Below, in pieces: positions 27,050-36,231 of a stretch of 64,000 nt of DNA; the stretch's first letter is position 1, and every line of letters begins with the position of its first letter. The stretch is from an uncultured Halieaceae bacterium (GTDB lineage: Bacteria; Pseudomonadota; Gammaproteobacteria; Pseudomonadales; Halieaceae), in contig CAJXMD010000001.1 of assembly GCA_913056165.1 (NCBI GenBank), positions 62,001 through 126,000 on the forward strand. Reading direction: 5' to 3'. Below the pieces are notes generated by a model. That model saw only the letters and a list, made by a program, of their open reading frames with translations, made no database searches and was not told the origin of the DNA. A program made the translations under genes and the position numbers.

Positions 27050-29266
27050 GTGGTAACCAGCACATTACAGGTTCTCAGCGGTTCGCTCACCGACGTCACG
27101 GCACGGTTGTTGTTGCGGAGCACCGCCGACAACCGAAGCACCAAAACGCCCCCAGACAGCTCCCTCACTCAGTTCGAGAAAAGCCTGCGGCAGTACCTAA
27201 CTGCGGAGCAGGTAATGCAGGTCAAGCGAGCCTACTTCTTTGCCGAACAAGCCCACTACGGGCAGGTCCGGAGGAGTGGAGAGCCCTATGTTACTCATCC
27301 ACTCGCCGTTGCGGGCGTGCTGGCAGAGATGCATATGGACCATCAAAGTTTGATGGCCGCGCTGTTACACGACACGATTGAAGACACCGGTGTAACCAAG
27401 GAGGACATCGGCGCACAGTTTGGCGATGAAGTCGCAGAGCTGGTTGATGGCGTAAGCAAACTGACGCACATTGAATTCGATAGCATCGAGTTAAAGCAGG
27501 CAGAGAACTTCCAAAAGATGGCGCTTGCGATGGCGCGGGATATCCGCGTCATTCTGGTTAAGCTTGCCGACCGGCTACACAATATGCGCACCCTCGGCGT
27601 TTTAACCCGTGACAAGATGAGCCGTATCGCTCTTGAGACACTGGAGATTTACGCACCAATCGCCATGCGCCTGGGCATGAACAGCGTCCGGATGGAATTT
27701 GAAGATCTTGGGTTTAAGGCCCTCTATCCCATGCGCGCACGCCGAATCGAAGCCGCAATAAAAAAATCTCGTGGCAACAGAACAGCTTTGGTCGATCAGG
27801 TAAAAGCCCAGATTGAATCCCTGTTATCGCGAGAGGGACTTCAGGTAGAGGTGCAGGGAAGAGAGAAGCACCTCTACAGCATCTACACAAAGATGAAGAC
27901 AAAGCGCAAATCATTCTCGGACATCATGGATATTTTTGCTTTCCGGATCATCGTGGACTCTGTAGATGCGTGTTACCGGACTCTCGGCGCCGTGCACAGC
28001 CTCTACAAACCGGTGCCCGGGGAGTTCACTGACTATATTGCCATCCCCAAAGCCAACGGCTACCAATCGCTTCATACCGTCCTCAAGGGCATGCATGGAG
28101 TGCCCATAGAAATACAAATAAGAACTCGGGAAATGGAGGATATGGCCAATAATGGCATCGCCGCCCATTGGCTGTATAAAACCGAGGGTAACGCCACAAC
28201 CGCCTCCCACACCCGCGCCCGAGAATGGGTGCAGGGCTTGCTCGAGATGCAGCAGCGCGCAGGTAACCCCCTCGAGTTTATTGAAAGCGTCAAAATGGAT
28301 TTGTTCCCGGACGAGGTTTACGTCTTCACGCCGAAAGGTGACATCATGGAGCTGCCAAAGGGTGCCACTGCGGTTGATGCAGCCTACGCAATTCATACCG
28401 ATATTGGGAATCGCTGCGTTGCTTGCCGTATTGATCGGCATTTAGCCCCTCTCTCTGAGCCTCTGAAGAGCGGCCAAACAATTGAAATTGTCACATCGCC
28501 AAACGGCAGACCCAATCCAGACTGGTTTAATTATGTTGTTACGGCGAGAGCAAGGACGAATATTCGCCACTTCTTGAAGGACCAGCGCCGGGAAGACTCC
28601 ATTGAACTTGGGCACAATCTGCTCGATAAGGCCCTCATGACTTACGAGGTTAGGCTTGATGACATCGACGAGGAGCTTATGGCCCAGTCACTCGCCAAGT
28701 TCGGTAAGCAAAATCGGGAGGCCCTCTTCGTTGATATAGCCCTTGGAAATTTACTGCCAAATATTGTCGCGAGCCGGATTGCTGGGGCTAACGCCGGCCC
28801 GGTGGATCCGGAAAAGGTGGCGGCAGTGGCGATTAGGGGAACCGAGGGCTTTGTTGTCACCTACGCAAAATGTTGTTGCCCCCTTCCGGGAGATCCCATC
28901 GGCGGCTATTTAAGTCCGGAAAAGGGCCTGGTGGTGCATCGGGAAAACTGTGCCAACTATCTGGAGATGCGAGAGCAACCAGAGCGGCTAATGGCCTTGC
29001 GCTGGGGTGAACACATTGAAGGGGTATTCCCTGTAGGGATGAGGTTGGAGGCTGTAAACCAACGCGGCTTGATTGCCCTTGTAGCTACTCGCCTCAATGC
29101 CGTTGATATGAACATTGATCGTATAACAACCCAAGATAAAGACATTCAATACACCTACATTGACATAGAGCTGCAGGTATCCAGCCGAATACACCTCGCA
29201 AGAATCATGAAGCGCTTGAGGACTGTTGAGGGTGTTCGTCGCGTATCTAGAACCAGCAGGCGCTGA
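27050..29266 (+). CDS. spoT: Bifunctional (p)ppGpp synthetase/hydrolase SpoT
   Basis: A 738-residue RelA/SpoT homologue. The HD hydrolase domain is intact (ALLHDTIEDT near residue 105 and KLADRLHNMRTL near 170). The synthetase domain has RIIVDSVDACYRTLG and DYIAIPKANGYQSLHT (about 310-345). TGS (VYVFTPKGDIMELPKGATAVD) and the C-terminal region with TYAKCCCPLPGDP and an ACT domain follow. Hydrolase residues retained argue for SpoT rather than RelA. The start is GTG at 27050; the first ~40 residues are longer than in E. coli and the true start may be internal. Confidence 0.95.
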   Translation: MVTSTLQVLSGSLTDVTARLLLRSTADNRSTKTPPDSSLTQFEKSLRQYLTAEQVMQVKRAYFFAEQAHYGQVRRSGEPYVTHPLAVAGVLAEMHMDHQSLMAALLHDTIEDTGVTKEDIGAQFGDEVAELVDGVSKLTHIEFDSIELKQAENFQKMALAMARDIRVILVKLADRLHNMRTLGVLTRDKMSRIALETLEIYAPIAMRLGMNSVRMEFEDLGFKALYPMRARRIEAAIKKSRGNRTALVDQVKAQIESLLSREGLQVEVQGREKHLYSIYTKMKTKRKSFSDIMDIFAFRIIVDSVDACYRTLGAVHSLYKPVPGEFTDYIAIPKANGYQSLHTVLKGMHGVPIEIQIRTREMEDMANNGIAAHWLYKTEGNATTASHTRAREWVQGLLEMQQRAGNPLEFIESVKMDLFPDEVYVFTPKGDIMELPKGATAVDAAYAIHTDIGNRCVACRIDRHLAPLSEPLKSGQTIEIVTSPNGRPNPDWFNYVVTARARTNIRHFLKDQRREDSIELGHNLLDKALMTYEVRLDDIDEELMAQSLAKFGKQNREALFVDIALGNLLPNIVASRIAGANAGPVDPEKVAAVAIRGTEGFVVTYAKCCCPLPGDPIGGYLSPEKGLVVHRENCANYLEMREQPERLMALRWGEHIEGVFPVGMRLEAVNQRGLIALVATRLNAVDMNIDRITTQDKDIQYTYIDIELQVSSRIHLARIMKRLRTVEGVRRVSRTSRR

Positions 29267-29302
29267 CACCAATTAACCTACTCCGAGCGAGAGGAGTTTA
29301 TT

Positions 29303-29686
29303 TTGTCGAATCGAGCCATTATTTCAACTGATTCAGCACCAGCCGCTATTGGGCCGTACTCACAAGCAATAAAAGTTGGCAACACCGTCTGGATTTCAGG
29401 CCAAATACCGCTGGATCCAAACACCATGGACGTGGTCGCGGGCGGAATCGAGGCAGAAGCAACGCAGGTCTTCAAAAACCTTGCTGCTATAGCGAGCGCG
29501 GCGGGCGGCACTCTCAACGATGCGGTGAAGATTAATATTTCAATGACTGACCTGACCCACTTTGCGGCAGTGAATGCCGTGATGGCCAGCTTTTTCAATG
29601 AGCCCTATCCTGCACGCGCCTGCGTGCAAGTCGCGGCCCTTCCAAAGGGTGTCCAGATCGAAATCGAAGCCATCCTGTGTATTTAG
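29303..29686 (+). CDS. ridA: RidA family reactive enamine/imine deaminase
   Basis: A 127-residue Rid protein that hydrolyses 2-aminoacrylate and related enamines released by PLP enzymes. It shows DSAPAAIGPYSQAI at the N-terminus and PARACVQVAALPKGVQIEIEAI at the end, with the key arginine in PARACVQV. The TTG start at 29303 is supported by AGGAG at 29292-29296. Location after spoT is conserved. Confidence 0.95.
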   Translation: MSNRAIISTDSAPAAIGPYSQAIKVGNTVWISGQIPLDPNTMDVVAGGIEAEATQVFKNLAAIASAAGGTLNDAVKINISMTDLTHFAAVNAVMASFFNEPYPARACVQVAALPKGVQIEIEAILCI

Positions 29687-29714
29687 CGGATGCTTTGGAC
29701 ACAGCTCGAAAGGC

Positions 29715-30578
29715 CTAGTCGCCGCCACTCAGCTGTTCATAACCCGCGCGATAATCGGGATAACGGTAAACAAACCCAGCTTGTTTGAGGCGCCCATTTT
29801 CACAACGCCGGTTGCCACGAGTGGTATCACCATCGCCTTGAGTAGCCGGGTCGTAGGAAACGCCGAGTCGCTCGGCGATCCAAGCCTCTACCTCACCTAC
29901 AAGCGAAGGCCGGTCATCGCTGGCGACATAGCAACCGATAAGCGGCTTGCCCTTCTCGGCACTGAGCAACGCAAACTCGATCGCTCTAGCCAGGTCTTCC
30001 CGATGAATCCTATTGCTGTAGCGATTTCGATCCGCACTGAAAATACCGGAAGATACGCGAGAGACCAGATGACCTGTTGGGGAGCCGTTGTATAAACCAC
30101 TTGCTCGAAAAATCGTTGCAGCCGGGATCCCACTCATGAACTGCTGTTCTGCAGAGAAAATTGCCTCTGCGCAGGGGTCATCTTTGGCAATTGCAGAAAA
30201 CTCATCAACCCAGCCACCCGACTTTTCGGCAAAAACCCGAGTGGAAGAGATCATGACCGCACCGCGTAACCCTCTGCTCATGTCCCCAGCTGACAGGGCT
30301 CGGGCGGGCTGATCAAAGCCTTGCCAATACCCGCTCTCATCACGGGAAGTTGGCGTTGGCGTGAATAATAGATAGTCTGGACAAAGCTCGGCCAGACCCA
30401 TCAAGTCGGCGGCTTTGGTGTAGTCGCCAGACACGGCATTGAATGCCTTAGGCAATTGATCCGCCCGCCTTCGCATGGCGCTAATTCTCCAGCCTCGCGA
30501 CTGGAGGCGGGATCCAACACGGACACCAATATCACCACAGCCAACAATAAGAAGATGGGGATGGGCCACCGCAATCAC
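29715..30578 (-). CDS. NAD(P)-dependent epimerase/dehydratase-like protein (YeeZ type)
   Basis: A 287-residue extended SDR-like Rossmann protein. The nucleotide-binding glycine motif is LIVGCGDIGVRVG near residue 10; VMISSTRVFAEKSGGW suggests the active-site serine/threonine strand, but no classical YxxxK is obvious at the usual place. It resembles YeeZ-type proteins of unknown substrate. The start is GTG at 30578. It is divergent from recG and converges on ridA. Confidence 0.75.
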   Translation of the reverse strand: MIAVAHPHLLIVGCGDIGVRVGSRLQSRGWRISAMRRRADQLPKAFNAVSGDYTKAADLMGLAELCPDYLLFTPTPTSRDESGYWQGFDQPARALSAGDMSRGLRGAVMISSTRVFAEKSGGWVDEFSAIAKDDPCAEAIFSAEQQFMSGIPAATIFRASGLYNGSPTGHLVSRVSSGIFSADRNRYSNRIHREDLARAIEFALLSAEKGKPLIGCYVASDDRPSLVGEVEAWIAERLGVSYDPATQGDGDTTRGNRRCENGRLKQAGFVYRYPDYRAGYEQLSGGD

Positions 30579-30638
30579 TCTAGGTCATAATCCTGTTACC
30601 AGTATGCCAGTCTCAGTAAAAGGTTGCTCACGAAACAG

Positions 30639-32711
30639 ATGAGGGACAAGACCAAACTAGGTGCACTAACGCCACTATCATCGCTTAAAGGTGTCGGGCC
30701 GAAACTCTACGACCGACTTAGCGCTTTTGGTTTGACGACTGTTGAGGACGTCCTGTTCCACTTTCCGTTACGCTATCAGGATAGAACTCGCGTGACCCCG
30801 ATTTCCTCATTGAAAGAGGGGCTAGATGCCGTGGTCCATGGAGAGGTGCGGCTGGCAAGCGTGGTCCCGGGGCGCCGGCCTTCACTAGTGGTCAAAGTGG
30901 CTGATACGTCAGGGTTGTTGACCCTTCGCTTCTTCCACTTTCGTCGCGCCCAGGTGAATCAGTTCAAGCCCGGCACACCTATTGCACTCTTTGGGCAGGC
31001 TAGGCCTGGACGCCAAGGCGGAGAGATGATTCACCCTGAGTACCGACTCGGAGACGGTCAAGGGTTTCTGGAAAACGCGCTGACCCCAATTTACCCCACC
31101 GCAGAAGGCTTGGGCCAGGGCCTTTGGCGAAAGCTTACGGACCAGGCCCTGCAGATACTGACCAACAACCCGCCTGCAGATCTTCTTGCCCCGGTTCAGG
31201 CCTCATCCCAGAACCTGAGTGATGCCATTCGCTATCTTCACAGGCCACCGCCCGACGCACCAGTGGACCAAATCAGGGAGTGGCAGCATCCAGCGCAGCA
31301 GAGGCTATCCCTTGAAGAGCTTATTGCACATCACCTTTCACTGCAGGCGCTCAGAGACAAAGAGAGGGCATTGAATGCGCCTTTGATTGAGAGCAATCCC
31401 CGGCTTTGCAACGATTTCCTTTCTACGCTTCCTTTTAAACCGACCCAGGCCCAGCAACGTGTTATTGGCGAAATCATGGGAGACCTCTCCCAACAGACAC
31501 CGATGCTACGGCTTGTCCAAGGAGATGTGGGCTCAGGCAAAACTTTAGTTGCCGCTATGTCTGCCGTAGCCGCAATTGCTTCGGGATACCAGGTCGCCAT
31601 GATGGCGCCGACCGAGCTACTGGCAGAGCAGCATCTCAGAAATTTCAGAGGTTGGCTCGAACCCCTGGGGGTGAAGGTGGCCTGGCTGAGCGGGAAGGTA
31701 AGAGGCCAAGCGCGGGCCAATACCATCGATACGATCGCAAATGGCACTGCTCAACTGGTTGTTGGAACCCACGCATTGTTTCAAGAGGGCGTTATTTTTA
31801 ACAACCTTTCTCTGGTGATCATTGATGAACAACATCGATTCGGCGTTCACCAGCGCCTCGCGCTGACCGAAAAAGCGTCATCGGCTGGCTACCCACATCA
31901 GCTTGTACTCACCGCTACACCGATCCCACGCACCCTATCGATGGTCGCATATGCCGATTTGGACAACTCTGTTATCGATGAGCTACCTCCCGGTAGAACC
32001 CCCGTAAAAACATCGCTGGTTGACAGCGACCGACGCCAGGATGTGATCAGGCGAGTTGGCTTGGCATGCAGGGAGGGGCGACAGGCTTATTGGGTGTGTA
32101 CCCTGATTGAGGAGTCAGACAATCTCAACGCCCAGGCAGCGGAAGCCACTGCAGAGTTGTTGGCCAGCGAGCTTCCCGATGTAAACATTGGCCTCATCCA
32201 TGGTCGCCTAAGCTCTCAGGAGAAAGAAGAGGTGATGATCCGCTTTGCGAATGGAGAGGTTTCGCTGCTGGTTGCCACTACTGTCATTGAAGTGGGTGTC
32301 GACGTGCCCAACGCCAGCCTGATGATTATCGAGAATCCAGAACGACTTGGGCTTGCGCAGCTTCATCAGCTTCGCGGACGAGTCGGCAGAGGCTCAACAG
32401 AAAGTTTCTGTGTTCTGCTGTATCAGCAACCCCTGAGCGCAATCGGAAGAGAGAGATTGAGCGTGCTTCGTGAAAGCAACGACGGCTTTTTTATCGCAGA
32501 AGAAGATTTGCGCCTTCGCGGCGCCGGCGAGCTATTAGGCACGCGGCAAACAGGTGCTGCCACCTTCAGAGTCGCTCAGCTCCCGGAGCATGAATTTCTA
32601 TTGGATGAGGTTCAGGAGATCGCTGGCAAGTTGCTGGACCAGCACCCAGAGGTTTGTGACGCGTTGATAGATCGTTGGACCGGTGAAAGGCAAGCTTTCG
32701 CGAGGGTGTGA
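30639..32711 (+). CDS. recG: ATP-dependent DNA helicase RecG
   Basis: A 690-residue branch-migrating SF2 helicase that remodels stalled forks and R-loops. Seen: the wedge/OB domain (GVGPKLYDRLSAFGL, then FHFPLRYQDRTRV), Walker A GDVGSGKTLVA near residue 295, DEQH box IIDEQHRFGVHQR, motif III TATPIPRTL, and C-terminal VIEVGVDVPNAS and LRGRVGRG. A TTG at 30624 would add 5 residues; the ATG at 30639 is preferred. The stop overlaps ubiA by 4 nt (GTGA). Confidence 0.95.
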   Translation: MRDKTKLGALTPLSSLKGVGPKLYDRLSAFGLTTVEDVLFHFPLRYQDRTRVTPISSLKEGLDAVVHGEVRLASVVPGRRPSLVVKVADTSGLLTLRFFHFRRAQVNQFKPGTPIALFGQARPGRQGGEMIHPEYRLGDGQGFLENALTPIYPTAEGLGQGLWRKLTDQALQILTNNPPADLLAPVQASSQNLSDAIRYLHRPPPDAPVDQIREWQHPAQQRLSLEELIAHHLSLQALRDKERALNAPLIESNPRLCNDFLSTLPFKPTQAQQRVIGEIMGDLSQQTPMLRLVQGDVGSGKTLVAAMSAVAAIASGYQVAMMAPTELLAEQHLRNFRGWLEPLGVKVAWLSGKVRGQARANTIDTIANGTAQLVVGTHALFQEGVIFNNLSLVIIDEQHRFGVHQRLALTEKASSAGYPHQLVLTATPIPRTLSMVAYADLDNSVIDELPPGRTPVKTSLVDSDRRQDVIRRVGLACREGRQAYWVCTLIEESDNLNAQAAEATAELLASELPDVNIGLIHGRLSSQEKEEVMIRFANGEVSLLVATTVIEVGVDVPNASLMIIENPERLGLAQLHQLRGRVGRGSTESFCVLLYQQPLSAIGRERLSVLRESNDGFFIAEEDLRLRGAGELLGTRQTGAATFRVAQLPEHEFLLDEVQEIAGKLLDQHPEVCDALIDRWTGERQAFARV

Positions 32712-33652
32712 ACAGGGTACACTACCGACTTTATCAACCATCGGTGGCCACCATTTCAATAACCTCCGACATCGCCAAGAGCCATCCGGAACCAGGGCCT
32801 GTCAACAAATGGCTGGGCCTGTGGCAATTAATGCGTTTTCACAAACCGATAGGGACCTGGCTTCTAGCGGCACCAACGGCATGGGCCTTAGTTCTGGCCA
32901 GTGAGGGTTGGCCCAGAACTGATTTGCTGATTATCTTTGCCCTCGGTGTGATCGTGATGCGGGCCGCGGGCTGTGTGGCAAACGATCTGGCCGACCGGAA
33001 GCTGGACGGCTTCGTAGAACGAACTCGCTATCGCCCGCTGATCACAGGCGCAGTCAGCACTGGGGAAGCGCTTGGCTTACTCGCTTTTCTATTGATTATC
33101 GCGCTGCTTCTGGTGCTTATGACAAACCAACTGACGGTGATGCTATCTCTTGTTGGGGCTGGACTTGCGATGATCTATCCCTTTATGAAACGGTGGACCC
33201 ACCTGCCCCAGTTTGTCCTTGGCGCGGCGTTCTCCTGGTCTATTCCCATGGCCTTTGCGGCGGCAACAAACAGCCTGCCCGCTGGATTATGGTGGCTGTT
33301 TTTTGCCAACCTGCTTTGGACCGTGGTTTACGACACCCAATACGCGATGGTTGATATAGACGACGATCTCGCTATTGGGATCAAGTCCACAGCGATTCTT
33401 TTTGGCCGAATGGACCGGCGACTCATCGGCCTAATGCAGCTCATATCGCTTGGGTGCTTCGTTGTGGCGGGGGTGAGTTTTAAGCTGGGATTGGTGTATT
33501 TCATTGCCATCGCCGCTGTTGGGGCGATGTTTCTATGGCACCAATGGCTCATCAGGGAGCGTGACAAAGTCAACTGCTTCAAGGCATTCAACCAGAGCAA
33601 GTGGATCGGTTTAATTGTTTTAACGGGAATTGTGGGACAGTTTGCGGGCTAG
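32708..33652 (+). CDS. ubiA: 4-hydroxybenzoate octaprenyltransferase UbiA
   Basis: A 314-residue intramembrane prenyltransferase of ubiquinone synthesis with about eight helices. The two aspartate motifs are present: NDLADRKLDG (about residue 97) and YDTQYAMVDIDDD (about residue 210). The GTG start overlaps the recG stop; the resulting N-terminus has about 30 residues more than usual, and a start nearer NKWLGLWQLMRFHKPIG cannot be excluded. The usual partner ubiC (chorismate lyase) is not adjacent. Confidence 0.92.
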   Translation: MNRVHYRLYQPSVATISITSDIAKSHPEPGPVNKWLGLWQLMRFHKPIGTWLLAAPTAWALVLASEGWPRTDLLIIFALGVIVMRAAGCVANDLADRKLDGFVERTRYRPLITGAVSTGEALGLLAFLLIIALLLVLMTNQLTVMLSLVGAGLAMIYPFMKRWTHLPQFVLGAAFSWSIPMAFAAATNSLPAGLWWLFFANLLWTVVYDTQYAMVDIDDDLAIGIKSTAILFGRMDRRLIGLMQLISLGCFVVAGVSFKLGLVYFIAIAAVGAMFLWHQWLIRERDKVNCFKAFNQSKWIGLIVLTGIVGQFAG

Positions 33653-33697
33653 CTCGTATAGCACATTTAATAACCCGATTTTGCCCGCCCGTTTTTT

Positions 33698-34840
33698 ATG
33701 GAACTGTTTGTTCACGGAAGTATCGCTGACATTCCGAAGGCTGAATGGTCTGCTTGGTTTGATCCTGACTACCCGTTTCTTAGGCACGATTTTCTCCTGG
33801 GGCTGGAGCGCTCTGAGTGCACCACCCAAACCAGCGGCTGGGTGCCATTCCATCTGGTTTTGCGTGAACATGGCCGCGCAATAGCCGCAGCACCAGGCTT
33901 TCTGAAAGGGCATTCTTATGGAGAGTACGTTTTCGACTGGGCTTGGGCAGATGCATGGCACCGCCAAGGTCTGGAGTATTACCCAAAGGTCGTCTCTGCA
34001 GTCCCATTTACACCCGCCACTGGACCACGAATCTGGACCAATCCCAGTGAAGAGACTGCGCTAGAGTTATTTTTGTCCGCTGTTACCGACCTGTGCACAC
34101 AGAGAGGTATCACTAGTTGGCACATTCTGTTCAACGACCAGTTCCCTCCAACGAACGCCCTGCCCGAAGACGGTAGCTTCGTTGAGCGCACCACCTGCCA
34201 ATTTCACTGGTTCAACCGCGACTACAAAAGCTTCGACGAATTCCTGGGGACCTTTAGCAGCCGAAAGAGAAAAAATCTCAGGAAAGAGCGCGACAGCATA
34301 TCCAGACAGGGCCTTTCTCTAAGCACTCACAGAGGCAGCACTATCACCACCGATCAGTGGCAATTTTTTCATTACTGCTATCAGACTACTTACGCCAAGC
34401 GCAGTGGCCATGGAGGATATCTGACAAAAGAGTTTTTCCTGGACGTATGCCCGGGCTTGGGCGATATACCGGTGATGGTCATCGCCAAAAACGGAGCTGG
34501 GCTTCCAATTGCTGCAGCCCTTTATTTTGAGTCATCGACCACGCTATATGGCCGTTACTGGGGCTGCCTTGAAGAGTACGATAACTTGCACTTCGAGGCC
34601 TGCTATTACCGGGGTATCGAATACTGTATCGAGAGAGGCCTGGAAAAGTTTGACCCGGGCGCTCAAGGAGAACACAAGATTCAAAGAGGGTTTGAGCCCA
34701 CACTCACTCGGTCATTGCACTGGGTGGCGGAGCAGGGCTTTCGCGAACCAATCGCGGCATTCTGCCGCCGGGAAATGGATCAGGTCCGCGCCTACCAGCA
34801 GGAGGCCTGCACGCTGCTACCTTTCAAGCAGATTGAGTAA
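33698..34840 (+). CDS. COG3146-type GNAT-fold acyltransferase-like protein
   Basis: A 380-residue protein resembling the COG3146/DUF482 group of FemAB-like N-acyltransferases. Family-like parts are FLRHDFLLGLE near residue 27, SYGEYVFDWAWADAWHR near 75, FSSRKRKNLRKERD near 190, LYGRYWGCLEEYDNLHFEACYYRGIEYC near 285 (shown in part) and DPGAQGEHKIQRGFEP near 325. It is cytosolic with no signal peptide. The substrate is unknown. It stands alone between ubiA and the convergent yaaA. Confidence 0.75.
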   Translation: MELFVHGSIADIPKAEWSAWFDPDYPFLRHDFLLGLERSECTTQTSGWVPFHLVLREHGRAIAAAPGFLKGHSYGEYVFDWAWADAWHRQGLEYYPKVVSAVPFTPATGPRIWTNPSEETALELFLSAVTDLCTQRGITSWHILFNDQFPPTNALPEDGSFVERTTCQFHWFNRDYKSFDEFLGTFSSRKRKNLRKERDSISRQGLSLSTHRGSTITTDQWQFFHYCYQTTYAKRSGHGGYLTKEFFLDVCPGLGDIPVMVIAKNGAGLPIAAALYFESSTTLYGRYWGCLEEYDNLHFEACYYRGIEYCIERGLEKFDPGAQGEHKIQRGFEPTLTRSLHWVAEQGFREPIAAFCRREMDQVRAYQQEACTLLPFKQIE

Positions 34841-34849
34841 GACGGGACT

Positions 34850-35629
34850 TCAGGTTGGTGGAGCATCCCGCAAAAAGACAAGCTCCCGCTCTGTCGATTG
34901 CTGATCACTGAAGTAATAACCCTCACTATCAAAACTTTTTAGGCCCTCTGGCTCGTTGAGGCGTTGATCTATAATGTAGCGAGCCATGAGCCCTCGGGCT
35001 TTTTTCGCGTAGAAACTGATCATCTTGTACTTGCCCTGCTTTAGGTCCTTAAAAACAGGGGTGATGATTTCTGCGTCGAGGAATTTGGCGTTGACTGATT
35101 TGAAATATTCGTTTGATGCCAAATTAATCAGCAGCGGACTGCCACTCTTTCCAAGTGCACTCTGTACCGCCTTCGCAATATCATCACCCCAGAACTCGTA
35201 TAAATTTTTGCCGCCACGATTTTTAAACCGCAGGCCCATCTCGAGGCGATAGGGCTGCATCAAATCGAGTGGACGCAAAAGCCCGTAAAGACCAGACAAA
35301 ATACGAAGATGCTTTTGCGCAAACTTCAAGCCACCGGCATCGAGGGTGTCTGCATCCAGTCCGGTGTAAACGTCACCCTTAAACGCCAGTAAAGCCTGCT
35401 TCGCGTTGCTAGAGGTAAATTCAGGGTGCCAATTCATAAAACGCTCATGGTTCAGGTTGGCAATTTTCTCACTGACCCCCATCAGGCTCTGAATATCCGC
35501 CGGCGTCATCCGTCGAGCGTCCTCCACCAACTCCGCCGCTCGTGAGAGGAATACAGGCTGGGTGGTTTGTCGTGTTGTTGCCGGCGTCTCATAATCGAGG
35601 GTTTTCGCAGGCGAAATAACAGTTAACAC
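34850..35629 (-). CDS. yaaA: Peroxide stress protein YaaA
   Basis: A 259-residue YaaA (DUF328) protein. The signature MLTVISPAKTLDYE at the N-terminus, ALLAFKGDVYTGLDA near residue 82, LRILSGLYGLLRPLDLMQPYRLEMG near 108 (in part), INLASNEYFKSV and ISFYAKKARGLMARYI are all present. In E. coli YaaA limits free iron during peroxide stress and the fold binds DNA. It is OxyR-controlled there; no operator was identified here. Its stop lies 9 bp from the convergent upstream gene. Confidence 0.93.
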   Translation of the reverse strand: MLTVISPAKTLDYETPATTRQTTQPVFLSRAAELVEDARRMTPADIQSLMGVSEKIANLNHERFMNWHPEFTSSNAKQALLAFKGDVYTGLDADTLDAGGLKFAQKHLRILSGLYGLLRPLDLMQPYRLEMGLRFKNRGGKNLYEFWGDDIAKAVQSALGKSGSPLLINLASNEYFKSVNAKFLDAEIITPVFKDLKQGKYKMISFYAKKARGLMARYIIDQRLNEPEGLKSFDSEGYYFSDQQSTERELVFLRDAPPT

Positions 35630-35697
35630 GGGGCAATCTCCCTAAAATAGTCGACACAACAATGATAACCTGTCCGGCGGCTCAAAGGACCCCTGAA

Positions 35698-36231
35698 ATG
35701 AACAAGACCTTGTCGACGTCATCCCTTTCCAGTCGCTTTCTAGACGGTATTTCCAACTCACTGTTGCCTGTAATTAGTTGGTTTCCCTTAATAATGGCCG
35801 CCCTCACCGTCGCCGTAGTCAGTCTGCGCTACGGATTGGGTGTGGGTGCAATTACAGCCCAGGAAGGGGTGATATATCTGCACAGCGCGCTGTTCCTGCT
35901 TGGTGCATCTTGCACTCTGGGGGCAGATGGACATGTAAGGGTAGATATCTTTTACCGTCGTTTCTCTGATCGCCAAAAAGCGTGGGTTAATGCGCTGGGT
36001 CATACCCTATTTACGCTGCCCCTCTGCGTGCTGATTGGTATCACCTGCTGGGGATATGTGACCGAATCCTGGGCCATTAGGGAAGTCTCCCCCGAGCCAG
36101 GGGGTATACCTGCTGTTTTCATACTCAAGAGCCTTATACCTGCTATGGCAGCATTGTTATTGCTGCAGGCAACATCAGAGATTTTGAAGTCGCTAACCAT
36201 CCTGACGGCGGAGCCTGACGATGCAAGCTGA
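35698..36231 (+). CDS. TRAP transporter small permease DctQ
   Basis: A 177-residue membrane protein with four helices, typical of the DctQ subunit of tripartite ATP-independent periplasmic transporters. The conserved region LGADGHVRVDIFYRRFSDRQKAWVN (seen from about residue 70) is diagnostic. The ATG at 35698 with an upstream AGGA is preferred to an ATG at 35662. It overlaps dctM by 11 nt. The receptor gene is at 38049-39203 on the other strand. Confidence 0.88.
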   Translation: MNKTLSTSSLSSRFLDGISNSLLPVISWFPLIMAALTVAVVSLRYGLGVGAITAQEGVIYLHSALFLLGASCTLGADGHVRVDIFYRRFSDRQKAWVNALGHTLFTLPLCVLIGITCWGYVTESWAIREVSPEPGGIPAVFILKSLIPAMAALLLLQATSEILKSLTILTAEPDDAS

